A DNA stretch of 40,957 nt from a bacterium (GTDB lineage: Bacteria; Actinomycetota; Acidimicrobiia; Spongiisociales; Spongiisociaceae): NCBI GenBank assembly GCA_026710435.1, contig JAPOQZ010000149.1:1-40957 (forward strand), in the 5' to 3' direction. The notes below the pieces were generated by a model. That model saw nothing but the letters and a program-made list of their open reading frames with translations. It was not told where the DNA came from and ran no database searches. The translations under genes were made by a program, and so were the position numbers. Below, in pieces: positions 6,490 through 15,336 of this stretch; within the stretch, counting starts at the first letter, position 1; the number at the start of each line of letters is the position of its first letter.

Positions 6490-9234
6490 ATGAACGGTAA
6501 ACCGGACCTTCCCGACTCGGGACAGATTCCCCGGTTGGTCCCGGGGTCGGGTCTCGTGCCCTTCCCACCCACCGAGTCGTGGGACGATTGGGAGGAGTAC
6601 GACGCCAAGGCTTGGCCCGAACGGGTCAAGCGCCGCTACCGGCTGGTCCCGACCACCTGTTTCAACTGCGAGGCGGGGTGCGGCCTGCTCGCCTATGTCG
6701 ACAAGGACAGCGGCAAAGTCCGCCGCTTCGAGGGCAACCCCGAGCACCCGGGCTCGAGAGGACGAAACTGTGCCAAGGGTCCGGCGACTCTCAACCAGAT
6801 GTACGACCCGGAACGCATCCTCCATCCTCTCCGCCGAGCCGGACGGCGTGGCGAGGGGAAGTGGGAGCCGGTCAGCTGGGAGGAAGCCCTCGGCGACATA
6901 GCCGGTCGCATCCGCACCGCTCTTCTCGAAGACCGCCACGACGAGATCATGTACCACGTCGGGAGGCCCGGCGAGGACGGCTTCATCGACCGCATCCTCC
7001 GGTCGTGGGGGGTGGACGGGCACAACAGCCACACCAATATCTGCTCGGCGGGGGCCCGGACCGGATACGCGATGTGGATGGGCTTCGACCGTCCCTCTGC
7101 CGACTTCGCGAACGCCCGGTTCATCCTGCTGCTGTCCGCCCAACTCGAGTCGGGCCACTATTTCAACCCCCACGCCCAGCGCATCATCGAGGCGCAGCAG
7201 GCCGGGGCAAAGGTGGCGACCATCGATCCGCGCCTGTCCAACACGGCATCCATGTCCGACTACTGGCTTTCTCCCTGGCCGGGGACCGAGGCGGCCATGC
7301 TGCTGGCGGTGGCGGCCCGGCTGCTCGAATGGGACGCGGTGGACCACGAGTACATGCGCCGGTGGGTCAACTGGGAAGCCTCGCTCGCCGCCCGGGCGCC
7401 GGAGAAGCCCCGCACCTACGACAGCTTCGTCGAGTTGCTGAGCGAGACTTACAGCTCCTACACCATCGAGTACGCCGCCGCGGAGACCGGGGTGGAGGCT
7501 TGGCGGATCGAAGCCGTGGCCCGCGGCATCGCCGATGCGGGAAGCCGTTTCGCGTCCCACACCTGGCGGGCGGCCGGGTCGGGCAACCTCGGCGGCTGGC
7601 AGGTGGCCCGGTGCCTCTTCTTCCTGCATGTGCTTACCGGCTCGGTCGGCACCGTTGGGGGAACCTCTCCCAGCGCTTGGGACAAGTTCAAGCCCGACCA
7701 CTGGAACATGCCGCCCCCGGCTGATCGATGGAACGAGTTGATCTGGCCGGCCGAGTTCCCCCTGTGCCACTACGAGATGAGCTACCTCCTACCTCACTTC
7801 CTGAAGGAGGGGCGGGGCCGGCTCGAGGTGTACTTCACCCGGGTCTACAACCCGGTGTGGACCAATCCCGATGGGTTCAGCTGGATCGAAGCCCTCACCG
7901 ACGAGGATCGGGTCGGTTTGCACGTCGCTCTCACCCCCATCTGGTCGGAGACGGCCTGGTTCGCGGACTACGTCCTTCCGATGGGAGTGGGCGCAGAACG
8001 TCACGACACCCACTCCTACGAGACCCATGCCGCCCGGTGGCTGGGCTTCCGCCAGCCGGTGCTGCGGGTGGCGGGGGAGCGCGCCGGCCAGCGCTACGAA
8101 CGAACCTACGAAGCCAACCCCGGCGAGGTGTGGGAGGAGAACGAGTTCTGGATCGACCTCTCGTGGAGGATCGATCCAGACGGAGGGCTGGGCGTTCGCG
8201 GCTGGTACGAGTCGCCCGATGACGCCTCCCGTCCGGTGAGCGTCGACGAGTACTACGGGTGGATGTTCGACAACTCGGTGCCCGGACTTCCGGAGCGGGC
8301 CGCCGGGGAAGGGCTCACCCCACTGGAGTACATGCGGAAGTACGGGGCGTTCGAGATCGACCGGGACCGCTACCGGATCAACGAGTCCACCGTGGAGCCG
8401 GACCAGCCGGGGGTGGAGATCGACGGGGTCCGCCGAAGCGGATTCGTCTCGCCGTCCCGCCTGCTCGAATGGCACTCCGAGACGCTGGAGTCCTGGAACT
8501 GGGCCGAGTCCGCCATCCCCACCTATCTCAAGTCCCATGTCCACTGGCGGGACCTCGACCTGGAAGGTAACGAGCGCATCCTGCTACCCATCTTCCGGCT
8601 GCCGACCCTCATCCACACCCGGTCGGGCAACGCAAAATACCTATACGAGATCAGCCACGGCCACCCGCTCTGGATGAACCCTCTGGATGCCGACGACCTC
8701 GGGTTCGAAACCGGTGACCTGGTCCGCATCAGCACCGACATCGGCTACTTCGTCATGCGGGCATGGCGGACAGAAGGGCTCCGGCCCGGGGTTGTGGCGG
8801 CCTCCCATCACATGGGTCGGTGGCGACTGGACCCCAACATTGGCAACGAACGCTGGTCCTCGGCGCTGGTGGATATCGACCGGCATGACGATGGGTGGCT
8901 GCTGAGGCACAAGACCGGCATCGAACCCTTCCGGTCGGAGGACCCCGACAGCGAGCGCATATGGTGGCGCGACCCCGGCGTGCACCAGAACCTGGCCTTC
9001 CCGGTGCATCCCGATCCGGTGTCGGGTATGCACGCCTGGCACCAGCGGGTCCGGCTCGACCCGGCCCCTCCCGACGATCGTTACGGCGATGTCTACGTCG
9101 ACACCGCGCGATCCCACGAGATATACCGCGACTGGATGTCACGCACCCGGCCCGGGCCCGGGCCGGGAGGTCTGCGCCGGCCGCTCTGGCTGACCAGGCC
9201 GCTGCCACCGGTCCCGGATGCCTTCCGAGCCTGA
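6490..9234 (+). CDS. Molybdopterin oxidoreductase catalytic subunit (SoeA-like candidate)
   Basis: A 914-residue DMSO-reductase-family protein. The N-terminal [4Fe-4S] motif is C57, C60, C64 and C94 (TTCFNCEAGCG, then GRNCAKGPA). The molybdopterin domains follow, and the NICSAGAR segment at about 183-190 places a cysteine (C185) where this family usually ligates Mo. There is no twin-arginine leader, so the enzyme should face the cytoplasm, as SoeA does and unlike PsrA or DmsA. Xsc produces cytoplasmic sulfite, so sulfite oxidation to sulfate is the most economical role; tetrathionate, polysulfide or formate chemistry cannot be excluded. The frame is open far upstream, but that part overlaps the membrane subunit; the ATG at 6490 sits 16 bases after the preceding stop behind ggagcaagg. 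Confidence 0.87.
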   Translation: MNGKPDLPDSGQIPRLVPGSGLVPFPPTESWDDWEEYDAKAWPERVKRRYRLVPTTCFNCEAGCGLLAYVDKDSGKVRRFEGNPEHPGSRGRNCAKGPATLNQMYDPERILHPLRRAGRRGEGKWEPVSWEEALGDIAGRIRTALLEDRHDEIMYHVGRPGEDGFIDRILRSWGVDGHNSHTNICSAGARTGYAMWMGFDRPSADFANARFILLLSAQLESGHYFNPHAQRIIEAQQAGAKVATIDPRLSNTASMSDYWLSPWPGTEAAMLLAVAARLLEWDAVDHEYMRRWVNWEASLAARAPEKPRTYDSFVELLSETYSSYTIEYAAAETGVEAWRIEAVARGIADAGSRFASHTWRAAGSGNLGGWQVARCLFFLHVLTGSVGTVGGTSPSAWDKFKPDHWNMPPPADRWNELIWPAEFPLCHYEMSYLLPHFLKEGRGRLEVYFTRVYNPVWTNPDGFSWIEALTDEDRVGLHVALTPIWSETAWFADYVLPMGVGAERHDTHSYETHAARWLGFRQPVLRVAGERAGQRYERTYEANPGEVWEENEFWIDLSWRIDPDGGLGVRGWYESPDDASRPVSVDEYYGWMFDNSVPGLPERAAGEGLTPLEYMRKYGAFEIDRDRYRINESTVEPDQPGVEIDGVRRSGFVSPSRLLEWHSETLESWNWAESAIPTYLKSHVHWRDLDLEGNERILLPIFRLPTLIHTRSGNAKYLYEISHGHPLWMNPLDADDLGFETGDLVRISTDIGYFVMRAWRTEGLRPGVVAASHHMGRWRLDPNIGNERWSSALVDIDRHDDGWLLRHKTGIEPFRSEDPDSERIWWRDPGVHQNLAFPVHPDPVSGMHAWHQRVRLDPAPPDDRYGDVYVDTARSHEIYRDWMSRTRPGPGPGGLRRPLWLTRPLPPVPDAFRA

Positions 9235-10099
9235 CCACCTCCGGGGGTCTACCTCCGGGACCGCCCCGGCGATAGGGGCGTCGATCTTCTTCACTGCCGA
9301 CTCCATCCAACCGGCCGAGCTCGGACCCGAACTCGAAGCACGCGGGTTCGAGTCCCTCTGGTTGCCCGAGCACTCCCACATCCCGCTGGCACAGCAGCGA
9401 GAGCTGGGAGACCGGCGGCTCCCCACCAAGTACGAGGTCCTATACGACGCTTTCGCATCTCTCGCAGTGATCGCAGCCACCACGCAGCGGATCCTGCTCG
9501 GCACCGCCATCACCCTCCTCGGGATACGTGACCCGATCTGGACCGCCAAGGCCACCGCCACCCTCGACCGCCTCTCCGGGGGCCGGTTCCTGTTCGGGGT
9601 GGGCTACGGATGGCTGAGGTGGGAATACGCCGACCACGGCATCCCGTTCGACCGGCGAAGAGCCATCACCCGGGAGAAGCTCCGAAGCGTCAAAAACCTA
9701 TGGACCGCCGAGACGCCGGAATTCGAGGGTGACCACGTGCATGTGTCCCCGAGCCGCCGGGGTCCAGAACCTATGCAAGAGCCGCACCCGCCGGTACACA
9801 TCGGGGCGGCGCTGGGCCCCACGACGAAGACCGACCTCGTGGAACTGGCCGACGGTTGGATCCCGCTGGGCCGCTACCCGGTGTCCGCCGCCGAGATAGA
9901 CGAGGTTCAAGCCGCCGCGGCCTCAGCCGGCCGAGCGCCACTGGAGATCACCGCCTACCTCGACTACACCGCCGCCCACCGGATCGAGGAGATGGCAGAA
10001 GCCGGCTGTGACCGAGTTGTGGTATGCCTACCAACCGCCCCCGCCGGTGTGGTCGTCGAGTACTTGGACCAGATCGCCGAAGCCTGGATCGGCCCATAG
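9218..10099 (+). CDS. LLM-class F420-dependent oxidoreductase (Rv2161c-like)
   Basis: A 293-residue luciferase-like monooxygenase-fold protein. The segments ELGPELEARGFESLWLPEHS, ILLGTAITLLGIRDPIWTAK and LDRLSGGRFLFGVGYGW are the hallmark strands and cofactor-contact loops of the F420-dependent LLM group typified by mycobacterial Rv2161c. Substrate unknown. Some family members (SsuD) desulfonate alkanesulfonates with FMNH2, which would suit the neighbourhood, but this protein looks closer to the F420 group. Its ATG at 9218 overlaps the end of the molybdoenzyme gene by 17 bases, so the two are probably translationally coupled. The N-terminal 17 residues are unusual, and a later start would remove the overlap. 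Confidence 0.85.
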   Translation: MPSEPDHLRGSTSGTAPAIGASIFFTADSIQPAELGPELEARGFESLWLPEHSHIPLAQQRELGDRRLPTKYEVLYDAFASLAVIAATTQRILLGTAITLLGIRDPIWTAKATATLDRLSGGRFLFGVGYGWLRWEYADHGIPFDRRRAITREKLRSVKNLWTAETPEFEGDHVHVSPSRRGPEPMQEPHPPVHIGAALGPTTKTDLVELADGWIPLGRYPVSAAEIDEVQAAAASAGRAPLEITAYLDYTAAHRIEEMAEAGCDRVVVCLPTAPAGVVVEYLDQIAEAWIGP

Positions 10100-10145
10100 C
10101 CGGGCTCCCGGAAGAGCCGCGGAGCGGTGTATCATCGTGTCCTGC

Positions 10146-10220
10146 GGGCTCATAGCTCAGGTTGGTTAGAGCGCATCCCTGATAAGGATGAGGTCCCTGG
10201 TTCAAATCCAGGTGGGCCCA
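10146..10220 (+). tRNA. tRNA-Ile (anticodon GAT)
   Basis: A 75-base cloverleaf. The acceptor GGGCTCA pairs with TGGGCCC with one G-T pair. The D-arm is GCTC/GAGC. The anticodon stem CATCC/GGATG encloses CTGATAA (anticodon GAT). The T-arm CCTGG/CCAGG encloses TTCAAAT. The discriminator is A. The full CCA is not encoded (the following bases are CCG). A TATCAT hexamer at 10130-10135 is a plausible -10. An integrase gene follows within 180 bases, so the 3' half is a probable integration site. Confidence 0.95.
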
Positions 10221-10222
10221 CC
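10198..10222. other. Probable island attachment site (3' end of tRNA-Ile)
   Basis: Integrases of the P4/DUF4102 type usually recombine at the T-arm and acceptor end of a tRNA gene located just upstream of the integrase gene. That is the geometry here. No second copy of this segment was found in the window, so the other end of the element lies beyond 40957 or has been lost. Confidence 0.4.
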
Positions 10223-10396
10223 GGTTTCTAGTCGTTTCACAGCGGTTCTTACAGTCCTAAACCCCCAGGACAGTATGGGTTTCACGCCTGGATCCTCTCC
10301 TAATCCTCGATTTCGCCTCGTCGCTAGACTGACCGGCTAGTTTCTGGTAGTTTCATCGTACTGTGGGACATAAAGTGGGATAGAAATGAGAGGGAT

Positions 10397-11527
10397 GTGC
10401 CAAGACTGACAGCCGCGTTCGTCCGCGGAGTGAGCAAACCGGGCAAGTATGGTGACCAGCACGGCCTGATCCTTCGGGTTCAGCCGTCCGGGTCGAAACA
10501 GTGGATCTGGCGGGGAACCGTCAACGGGAAACGTCGAGACCTTGGTCTAGGTGGCTACCCGTATGTGAGTCTGGCCGAAGCACGCGCGCAAGCGTTCGAC
10601 TATCGAAGAACCGCCCGCCAGGGTGTGGACCCCGTGACGCTCCGATCAGGTGGAGTGCCGTCTTTCACACGGGCGGCCGAAACTGTGATCGCGATGCACG
10701 CAGCGAAGTGGAAGACCAGAGTTACCGAAGATGCCTGGCGTTCGACGCTGGGGGCGTACGTGCTGCCAGTCATCGGGTCGAAACAGGTAGACGCGGTCAC
10801 CACGGCCGATGTGATGGCTTGTCTGGTTCCAATATGGAACAGCAAAGAAGAGACGGCGCGAAAGATAAGACAACGTATCGCCACAATCATGAGATGGGCG
10901 ATTGCTCAGGGCTACCGGCAGGACAACCCCGCGGGGGATGCCGTCCTTGCCGCTCTACCGAAACAGACCCCTCGCAAGAAGCACTTCCGCGCTGTACCTC
11001 ATCGCGATGTTTCCGACGCTGTCGCCACGGTCCGGGCGTCCAAGGCCGGTCCGCTAGTCCGGCTGGCGTTCGAATTCGTCGTGCTCACCGCGGCCCGGTC
11101 GGGCGAGGTGCGGGGCGCTAGGTGGTCGGAGATCGACTTCGATTCCGCAACCTGGGTGATCCCGGCCGAGCGCATGAAAGGCGATCGCGAGCACAGGGTT
11201 CCACTCTCAGGGCGGGCGCTCGAAGTGCTGGCCGAGGCCCGCCGCCAGTCGGACGGTAGCCCGTTGGTGTTCCCTCGGAAGACCGGTGGAGAGATGCCCC
11301 GATGGGTGCTCAGCAAGCTACCTGGCAGGGTCGGTATCGACGGCACCCTGCATGGGATGCGGAGTTCGTTCCGGGACTGGTGCGGCGAGACCGGCGTAGC
11401 CCGTGAAGTCGCAGAGGCATGCCTCTCGCATCGCGTCGGCAACGCCGCCGAACAGGCCTACGCAAGGAGTGACCTGCTGGAACGCCGCCGCGAACTTATG
11501 GAAGCCTGGGCGGAGTACATCGGCTAG
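10397..11527 (+). CDS. Tyrosine recombinase / P4-type island integrase
   Basis: A 376-residue integrase. The N-terminal region (about 5-85, with LILRVQPSGSKQWIWR and LGLGGYPYVSLAEARA) is the DUF4102 arm-binding domain. A core-binding domain (about 90-185) and a catalytic domain follow. The active-site residues are all present: R234 (LTAARSGEV), K261, H319 and R322 (LHGMR), H345 and nucleophile Y355. The length is normal and nothing is broken, so it is probably functional. The start is GTG at 10397; an overlapping ATG two bases earlier is out of frame. It reads away from tRNA-Ile, as expected for an enzyme that integrated there. Confidence 0.92.
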   Translation: MPRLTAAFVRGVSKPGKYGDQHGLILRVQPSGSKQWIWRGTVNGKRRDLGLGGYPYVSLAEARAQAFDYRRTARQGVDPVTLRSGGVPSFTRAAETVIAMHAAKWKTRVTEDAWRSTLGAYVLPVIGSKQVDAVTTADVMACLVPIWNSKEETARKIRQRIATIMRWAIAQGYRQDNPAGDAVLAALPKQTPRKKHFRAVPHRDVSDAVATVRASKAGPLVRLAFEFVVLTAARSGEVRGARWSEIDFDSATWVIPAERMKGDREHRVPLSGRALEVLAEARRQSDGSPLVFPRKTGGEMPRWVLSKLPGRVGIDGTLHGMRSSFRDWCGETGVAREVAEACLSHRVGNAAEQAYARSDLLERRRELMEAWAEYIG

Positions 11528-11838
11528 CCCGGATCACGCAGGGAGCAGTACCGCTTCCGCAGCCAGCATCGCCCGCATTGCGAAACTGATATCCAATCGG
11601 GGTGTATCCTTCCCGAGTACAGCCAGCATTACAGCTTCCTCTTCCGCGGTCGAACACGGTCGAAACAGTGGTTTCCCAAGGTCGCGGTGCCACTGGTGGG
11701 CTTTCCGATACTGTTGGCAGAATGGCCAACATGGTGAACTCTGCCGGTCACCGGCTGGAAAGCTCCCTTCCGAGCCTTGAGCAGTTGGCCGGTTTCGCCA
11801 GCTTCATGGTGTGGATGGTTCACACCATGCCAGTAGCG
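11528..11838. other. No gene recognised
   Basis: Between the integrase stop and the ISL3 relic there are only short overlapping open frames on both strands. None has a recognisable domain or ribosome binding site. Confidence 0.5.
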
Positions 11839-12540
11839 CAGGTAGTGAAGCCGGCACCTTGGAGGTCGTCGGCGAGCTGGAGGGTGTATCGGAGAGCGAC
11901 GGCGGAGCGGTCGATCTCGTAGATGCCTCGCACGGTTTCGGTGGCGTGCCAGGCTGTGCGGACTTCTCCGTGGGGGTCACCGGCGTCGAGGAGGCCACGG
12001 AGGCGGGTTGGCCCCGGTCGCTGATACGTTCGGCAGCCGATGTCAGTAGGCGTCGTATCCGATACAGCGGGCCATCCTTTGCGGCCCCTGTGCCCGAGGG
12101 TTTCGTTCTGGACCCGTCTGCGTACTTCGTCGAGTCGCTGATTTGGCGAGGCGGATCACATGGAATGGGTCTGCGACTTGCCCCGCGTTGGGCGGGACCC
12201 GGTCGTAGGCGGTGCGGTAGGGACCTGACATGTCCAACACCGCCCAGCGGATCCCCCAAGCCAGTCGTGGGACTGTGATCGGAACCAGGCTTCGGCACTA
12301 TTAGCTGTCTTACTAGGGATTATGTCGAACCGGCTGGCGGTTGCCCACGTCTACGACAGATGTGCACCACTGCTTGTTGCGGAACTTTCCGCTCCGCCAG
12401 AACAGCGATTCTTGTCCACGCCGACAGCCTCGACCTTGCCTACCCGGTCGCCGTCGGCTTCCAAGAGTGCTTCACCCCAGCGGCGGACCTCGTCGGCGAC
12501 CGTATGCCAATCACAGCCCAGCTCTTCGGCGACTTCCTCG
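11839..12540 (-). pseudogene. ISL3 transposase, C-terminal fragment, frameshifted
   Basis: Read on the minus strand from the IS21 junction, the frame gives VEEVAEELGCDWHTVADEVR and WGEALLEADGDRVGKVEAVG, the HTH and first DDE region of ISL3 transposases. It then breaks. Other frames further on give VLDMSGPYRTAYD, ADPFHVIRLA and RRRVQNETLGHRGRK, all ISL3 catalytic-domain landmarks in the right order. At least three frame changes and an internal stop show it is dead. Confidence 0.8.
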
Positions 12541-12544
12541 ACGG

Positions 12545-12594
12545 TGTTGACGATCAGCGAAATTACCCAGTCTTGATCACTGAAAATCCCCACC
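12545..12594. repeat. IS21 left terminal inverted repeat
   Basis: It starts TGTTGACGATC and ends AATCCCCACC. Aligned with the reverse complement of 14788-14837 it matches at most positions over 50 bases without gaps. Confidence 0.85.
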
Positions 12595-12684
12595 CTGTGA
12601 CTGCAAATACCAGACGCTGAGTGGGGTCCTCTCCAAGCTGCTGACTACGAGATCGGGCAGCGAGGAGAGGGAGCCCCACCGCTG

Positions 12685-13989
12685 ATGTTGGCACAGGAGG
12701 AATACGTGGAAGTACACGCGTTGAGGAAACGGGGATGGTCGATCTCGGCTATTGCCCGCCATCTGGGAAGAGACCGAAGAACAGTACGCGCTCACCTTTC
12801 TGGTGAGCGGATCCCCGGGCAGCGGAGGTCGGCGGAGCCGGATCCGTTCGAGGTGGTCGAGGCTTATGTGCGTCAGCGGCTGGCCGAGGATCCCCACCTT
12901 TGGGCGACTGCGCTGTTCGACGAAGCGAAGAGCCTGGGTTACGACCAGAGCTATGTGACGTTCGCCCGCAAGATCCGTGACCGGGGCCTGCGGCCGTCGT
13001 GTGCGGCGTGTGGGGGAACCAGAGGCCAGGCCGTGGCGATCATCGACCATCCCGCCGGTGAGGAATGCCAGTGGGACTGGTTAGAACTACGCGATACCCC
13101 GTGGGGGTCTCGGGTGTTCGTGCTGGTGGGTGTGCTGTCCCATTCGGGGCGGTTCCGGGCGTGGGTGAGCTCAAGCCAGGACCAAGCGCATCTGGTGGAG
13201 GGCATCGACGAGGTGCTGCGCCGCTTGGGGGGCACCGCCAGGCGGTGGCGGGTGGATCGTATGGCCACAGTCCTGGTGCCGGGCACCGACCGGATACAGG
13301 CCTCGTTCGTGGGAGTCGCCAAGCACTACGGGGTGGGGGTTGACCCGTGCCCTCCCCGGCGGCCGAACCGCAAAGGCGTAGTCGAGAAAGCCATCCATTA
13401 CATAGCTCAGCGGTGGTGGCGCACGGCTGCGGTGGGGGCGCCGGCCGAGGCGCAGGACAGCCTCGACCGCTTCTGCGAGACAATCGGGGATGCCCGCCGG
13501 CGGGCTGAGGGCACCGTGGGGGAACTAGCCGATACGGAACCGCTGCTGGACCTGCCCCCGGTGCCGTATCCGGCGGAGGGGACCCTGGTCCGCAAAGTCG
13601 CTGCCAACGGGCTGGTATCGATATGGGGTAACCGCTATTCGCTGCCGCCTTCGGTGATCGGAACCGAAGTTACGGTTCGTTGGCGGCTGGGTGACCCAAC
13701 CTTCGATGTGATCTCGGCTTCCGGGCGGCTGATCGCGTCGCATCGGAAGGTCCCCCGAGGCCAAGGCAGGGTGGTTCGCCTCCCCGAACATACCGCAGCC
13801 CTGGAGAAGGTCGTGCTGGGGGCGTTCACCACCGCTCGGCCCTGCAAACCCAAACCTAACCGGCCCCCTTCGGCAGCAGCTCAGGCGATCGCCGCCGACC
13901 TCGGAGGCCGAGTGGAACACGGCGAGCCGGTCATCGACCTCGCCGTCTACCAGACCCACATCGACCAACAGAACCGGGGCCGGCGATGA
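12685..13989 (+). CDS. istA: IS21 transposase IstA
   Basis: A 434-residue IS21-family transposase. An N-terminal helix-turn-helix (about 8-45, RKRGWSISAIARHLGRDRRT) is followed by the RNase H-like DDE core: an Asp in QWDWLEL, an Asp in RWRVDRMATV and the Glu in RPNRKGVVEKA. A C-terminal Mu-transposase-like beta domain (about 290-390) completes it. The length is typical. The stop overlaps the istB start as ATGA, so the two are translationally coupled. The ATG at 12685 opens the protein MLAQEEYVEVHAL. Likely intact and active. Confidence 0.95.
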   Translation: MLAQEEYVEVHALRKRGWSISAIARHLGRDRRTVRAHLSGERIPGQRRSAEPDPFEVVEAYVRQRLAEDPHLWATALFDEAKSLGYDQSYVTFARKIRDRGLRPSCAACGGTRGQAVAIIDHPAGEECQWDWLELRDTPWGSRVFVLVGVLSHSGRFRAWVSSSQDQAHLVEGIDEVLRRLGGTARRWRVDRMATVLVPGTDRIQASFVGVAKHYGVGVDPCPPRRPNRKGVVEKAIHYIAQRWWRTAAVGAPAEAQDSLDRFCETIGDARRRAEGTVGELADTEPLLDLPPVPYPAEGTLVRKVAANGLVSIWGNRYSLPPSVIGTEVTVRWRLGDPTFDVISASGRLIASHRKVPRGQGRVVRLPEHTAALEKVVLGAFTTARPCKPKPNRPPSAAAQAIAADLGGRVEHGEPVIDLAVYQTHIDQQNRGRR

Positions 13990-14768
13990 GCCGAGACACC
14001 GTCTACCAACAGCTCAGGAGCCATCTCGCCTACCTCAAGCTGGCGGCAGCTGCCGAGGCGCTACCAGCCCACCTCGAAGCAGCCCACCAGAGCCAGCTTG
14101 GCCACACCCAGTTCCTCGAGCAGCTTCTGCGAGTCGAGGTCGAAGCCACCGAAACGCGACGGTGGAACAGCCGGATGCGGTTCGCGAACTTCCCAACGGC
14201 CTGGCAACTCGAAGACTTCGACTTCTCCGCCCAGCCCAGCATCGACCAAACCCTCGTGCGGGAACTCGCAGCAGGCGCATACCTCGCCGACGCGACCAAC
14301 GTGCTGTTCATCGGCCCGCCCGGTGTCGGCAAAACCATGCTCGCCGTCATCTTGGGTCGCGCCGCGGTGGATGGTGGGCACAGGGTTTACTACACCACCG
14401 CCGCTGACCTGGCAGCCCGATGCCGCAAAGCCGCCATCGAAGGCCGCTGGGCCGCCACCATGCGGTTCTTCTCCGGACCGGCAGTGCTCATAGTGGACGA
14501 ACTGGGATATCTGCCCATGCCATCCGAAGACGCCGCCTCCCTGTTCCAGGTCATCTCCCGCCGCTACCAGAAAGGATCAATAATCCTGACCACCAACCGC
14601 AGCGTCGCCTCGTGGGGAGACATCTTCTCCGACACCACAATCGCCGCTGCCATGCTCGACCGGCTCCTGCACCGAAGCGTCGTGTTCACCATCTCGGGCG
14701 ACAGCTACCGGCTACGCGCCTACCAAGCACAGGCACGAAAACAGCGACCGAAAGGAGGGGCCAACTAG
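13986..14768 (+). CDS. istB: IS21 helper ATPase IstB
   Basis: A 260-residue DnaC-like AAA+ ATPase that assembles on target DNA and stimulates IstA. Walker A is GPPGVGKTM (about 109-117), Walker B is VLIVDELGYL (about 165-174), and the sensor region ILTTNRSVASWGDIFSD follows. The N-terminal IstB segment (LRSHLAYLKLAAAAEALPAH) is typical. The ATG lies inside the istA stop codon. Length and motifs are normal, and no frameshift was seen. Confidence 0.95.
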   Translation: MSRDTVYQQLRSHLAYLKLAAAAEALPAHLEAAHQSQLGHTQFLEQLLRVEVEATETRRWNSRMRFANFPTAWQLEDFDFSAQPSIDQTLVRELAAGAYLADATNVLFIGPPGVGKTMLAVILGRAAVDGGHRVYYTTAADLAARCRKAAIEGRWAATMRFFSGPAVLIVDELGYLPMPSEDAASLFQVISRRYQKGSIILTTNRSVASWGDIFSDTTIAAAMLDRLLHRSVVFTISGDSYRLRAYQAQARKQRPKGGAN

Positions 14769-14787
14769 ACTCACCAACACACCCCGG

Positions 14788-14837
14788 GGTGGGGAATTTC
14801 ACTGATCGACTCTGGGTAGTTTCAACGATCGCCATCA
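14788..14837. repeat. IS21 right terminal inverted repeat
   Basis: It reads GGTGGGGAATTTC and so on to GATCGCCATCA, and is followed by the ACGG target copy. Close relatives of this sequence, without any istAB, occur at 33306-33356 and 35347-35396. Confidence 0.85.
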
Positions 14838-14841
14838 ACGG

Positions 14842-15192
14842 GACGGCCCCACCGCCCGACCCCGATGGTCGCCCATCTTGCTGCTCGGGATGTCAGCAAC
14901 GCCCTTGGCGGGCTGATCGTGGGTCTTGGTTGACGAACGACTTCTGCGCACAGTCGGGGTTCGGACACGTCCAGCGGCGTTTCCGCCACCGCAGACGCAC
15001 CGGCCGGCCGAGCGCCGGCAGATCAACCAACACCGCTGTCCGATAGCCCTTCGACCACACCCGTCCCAAACAAGCCTCACAGGCCGGGCGGGGCTTGCGG
15101 GAGCGGATCACCACCCGAAGCGGTGTTCCCTCCCCGGAGTCGTCGATCCCCACCAGATCAACGTCGCCTAGACCTACCAGCTTCTCGCACAT
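14842..15192 (-). pseudogene. ISL3 transposase, N-terminal fragment
   Basis: The minus-strand frame starts at 15192 and gives MCEKLVGLGDVDLVGIDDSG, then a Cys-rich zinc-binding segment (ACEACLGRVWSKG, WTCPNPDCAQKSF) and NQDPRSAR. It hits a stop, and a second frame supplies WATIGVGRWGRP up to the IS21 target site. The family N-terminus is complete to the insertion point apart from one frameshift. It pairs with the C-terminal fragment at 11839-12540. Confidence 0.82.
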
Positions 15193-15336
15193 GCGCGCAG
15201 GGATCAGTTTCCACAGGGGTCCTCCTGCCTCGGATGTGTTTTCTCAACAGCCGATTATGGAGGACCCCTCCACACTTCTGGTGGATTCCGACTCGCCCTC
15301 GCAGATCCCCGGCTACGCCCTCATTTCCGAAGAGCC

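Larger units (their letters stand above)
12545..14837 (+). mobile_element. IS21-family insertion sequence, apparently complete
   Basis: A 2293-base element with istA and istB overlapping by four bases. The ends are 50-base imperfect inverted repeats (12545-12594 and 14788-14837), both starting TG and sharing GATC, CTACCCAG-like and CCCCACC blocks. A direct repeat ACGG flanks it (12541-12544 and 14838-14841), the short target duplication expected of this family. Both genes are open and carry their catalytic motifs. It sits inside a dead ISL3 transposase gene. Confidence 0.92.
11839..15336 (-). mobile_element. ISL3-family relic interrupted by IS21
   Basis: An ISL3 transposase gene on the minus strand is split into an N-terminal part (14842-15192) and a C-terminal part (11839-12540) by the IS21 element at 12545-14837. 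Removing the IS21 and one 4-base target copy rejoins the frame as GRPVEEVAEELGCDWHTV, the normal ISL3 sequence at that point. The outer end at 15329-15336 carries the gaagagcc tip seen at 241-248. The opposite end near 11.8 kb was not identified. Confidence 0.72.
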
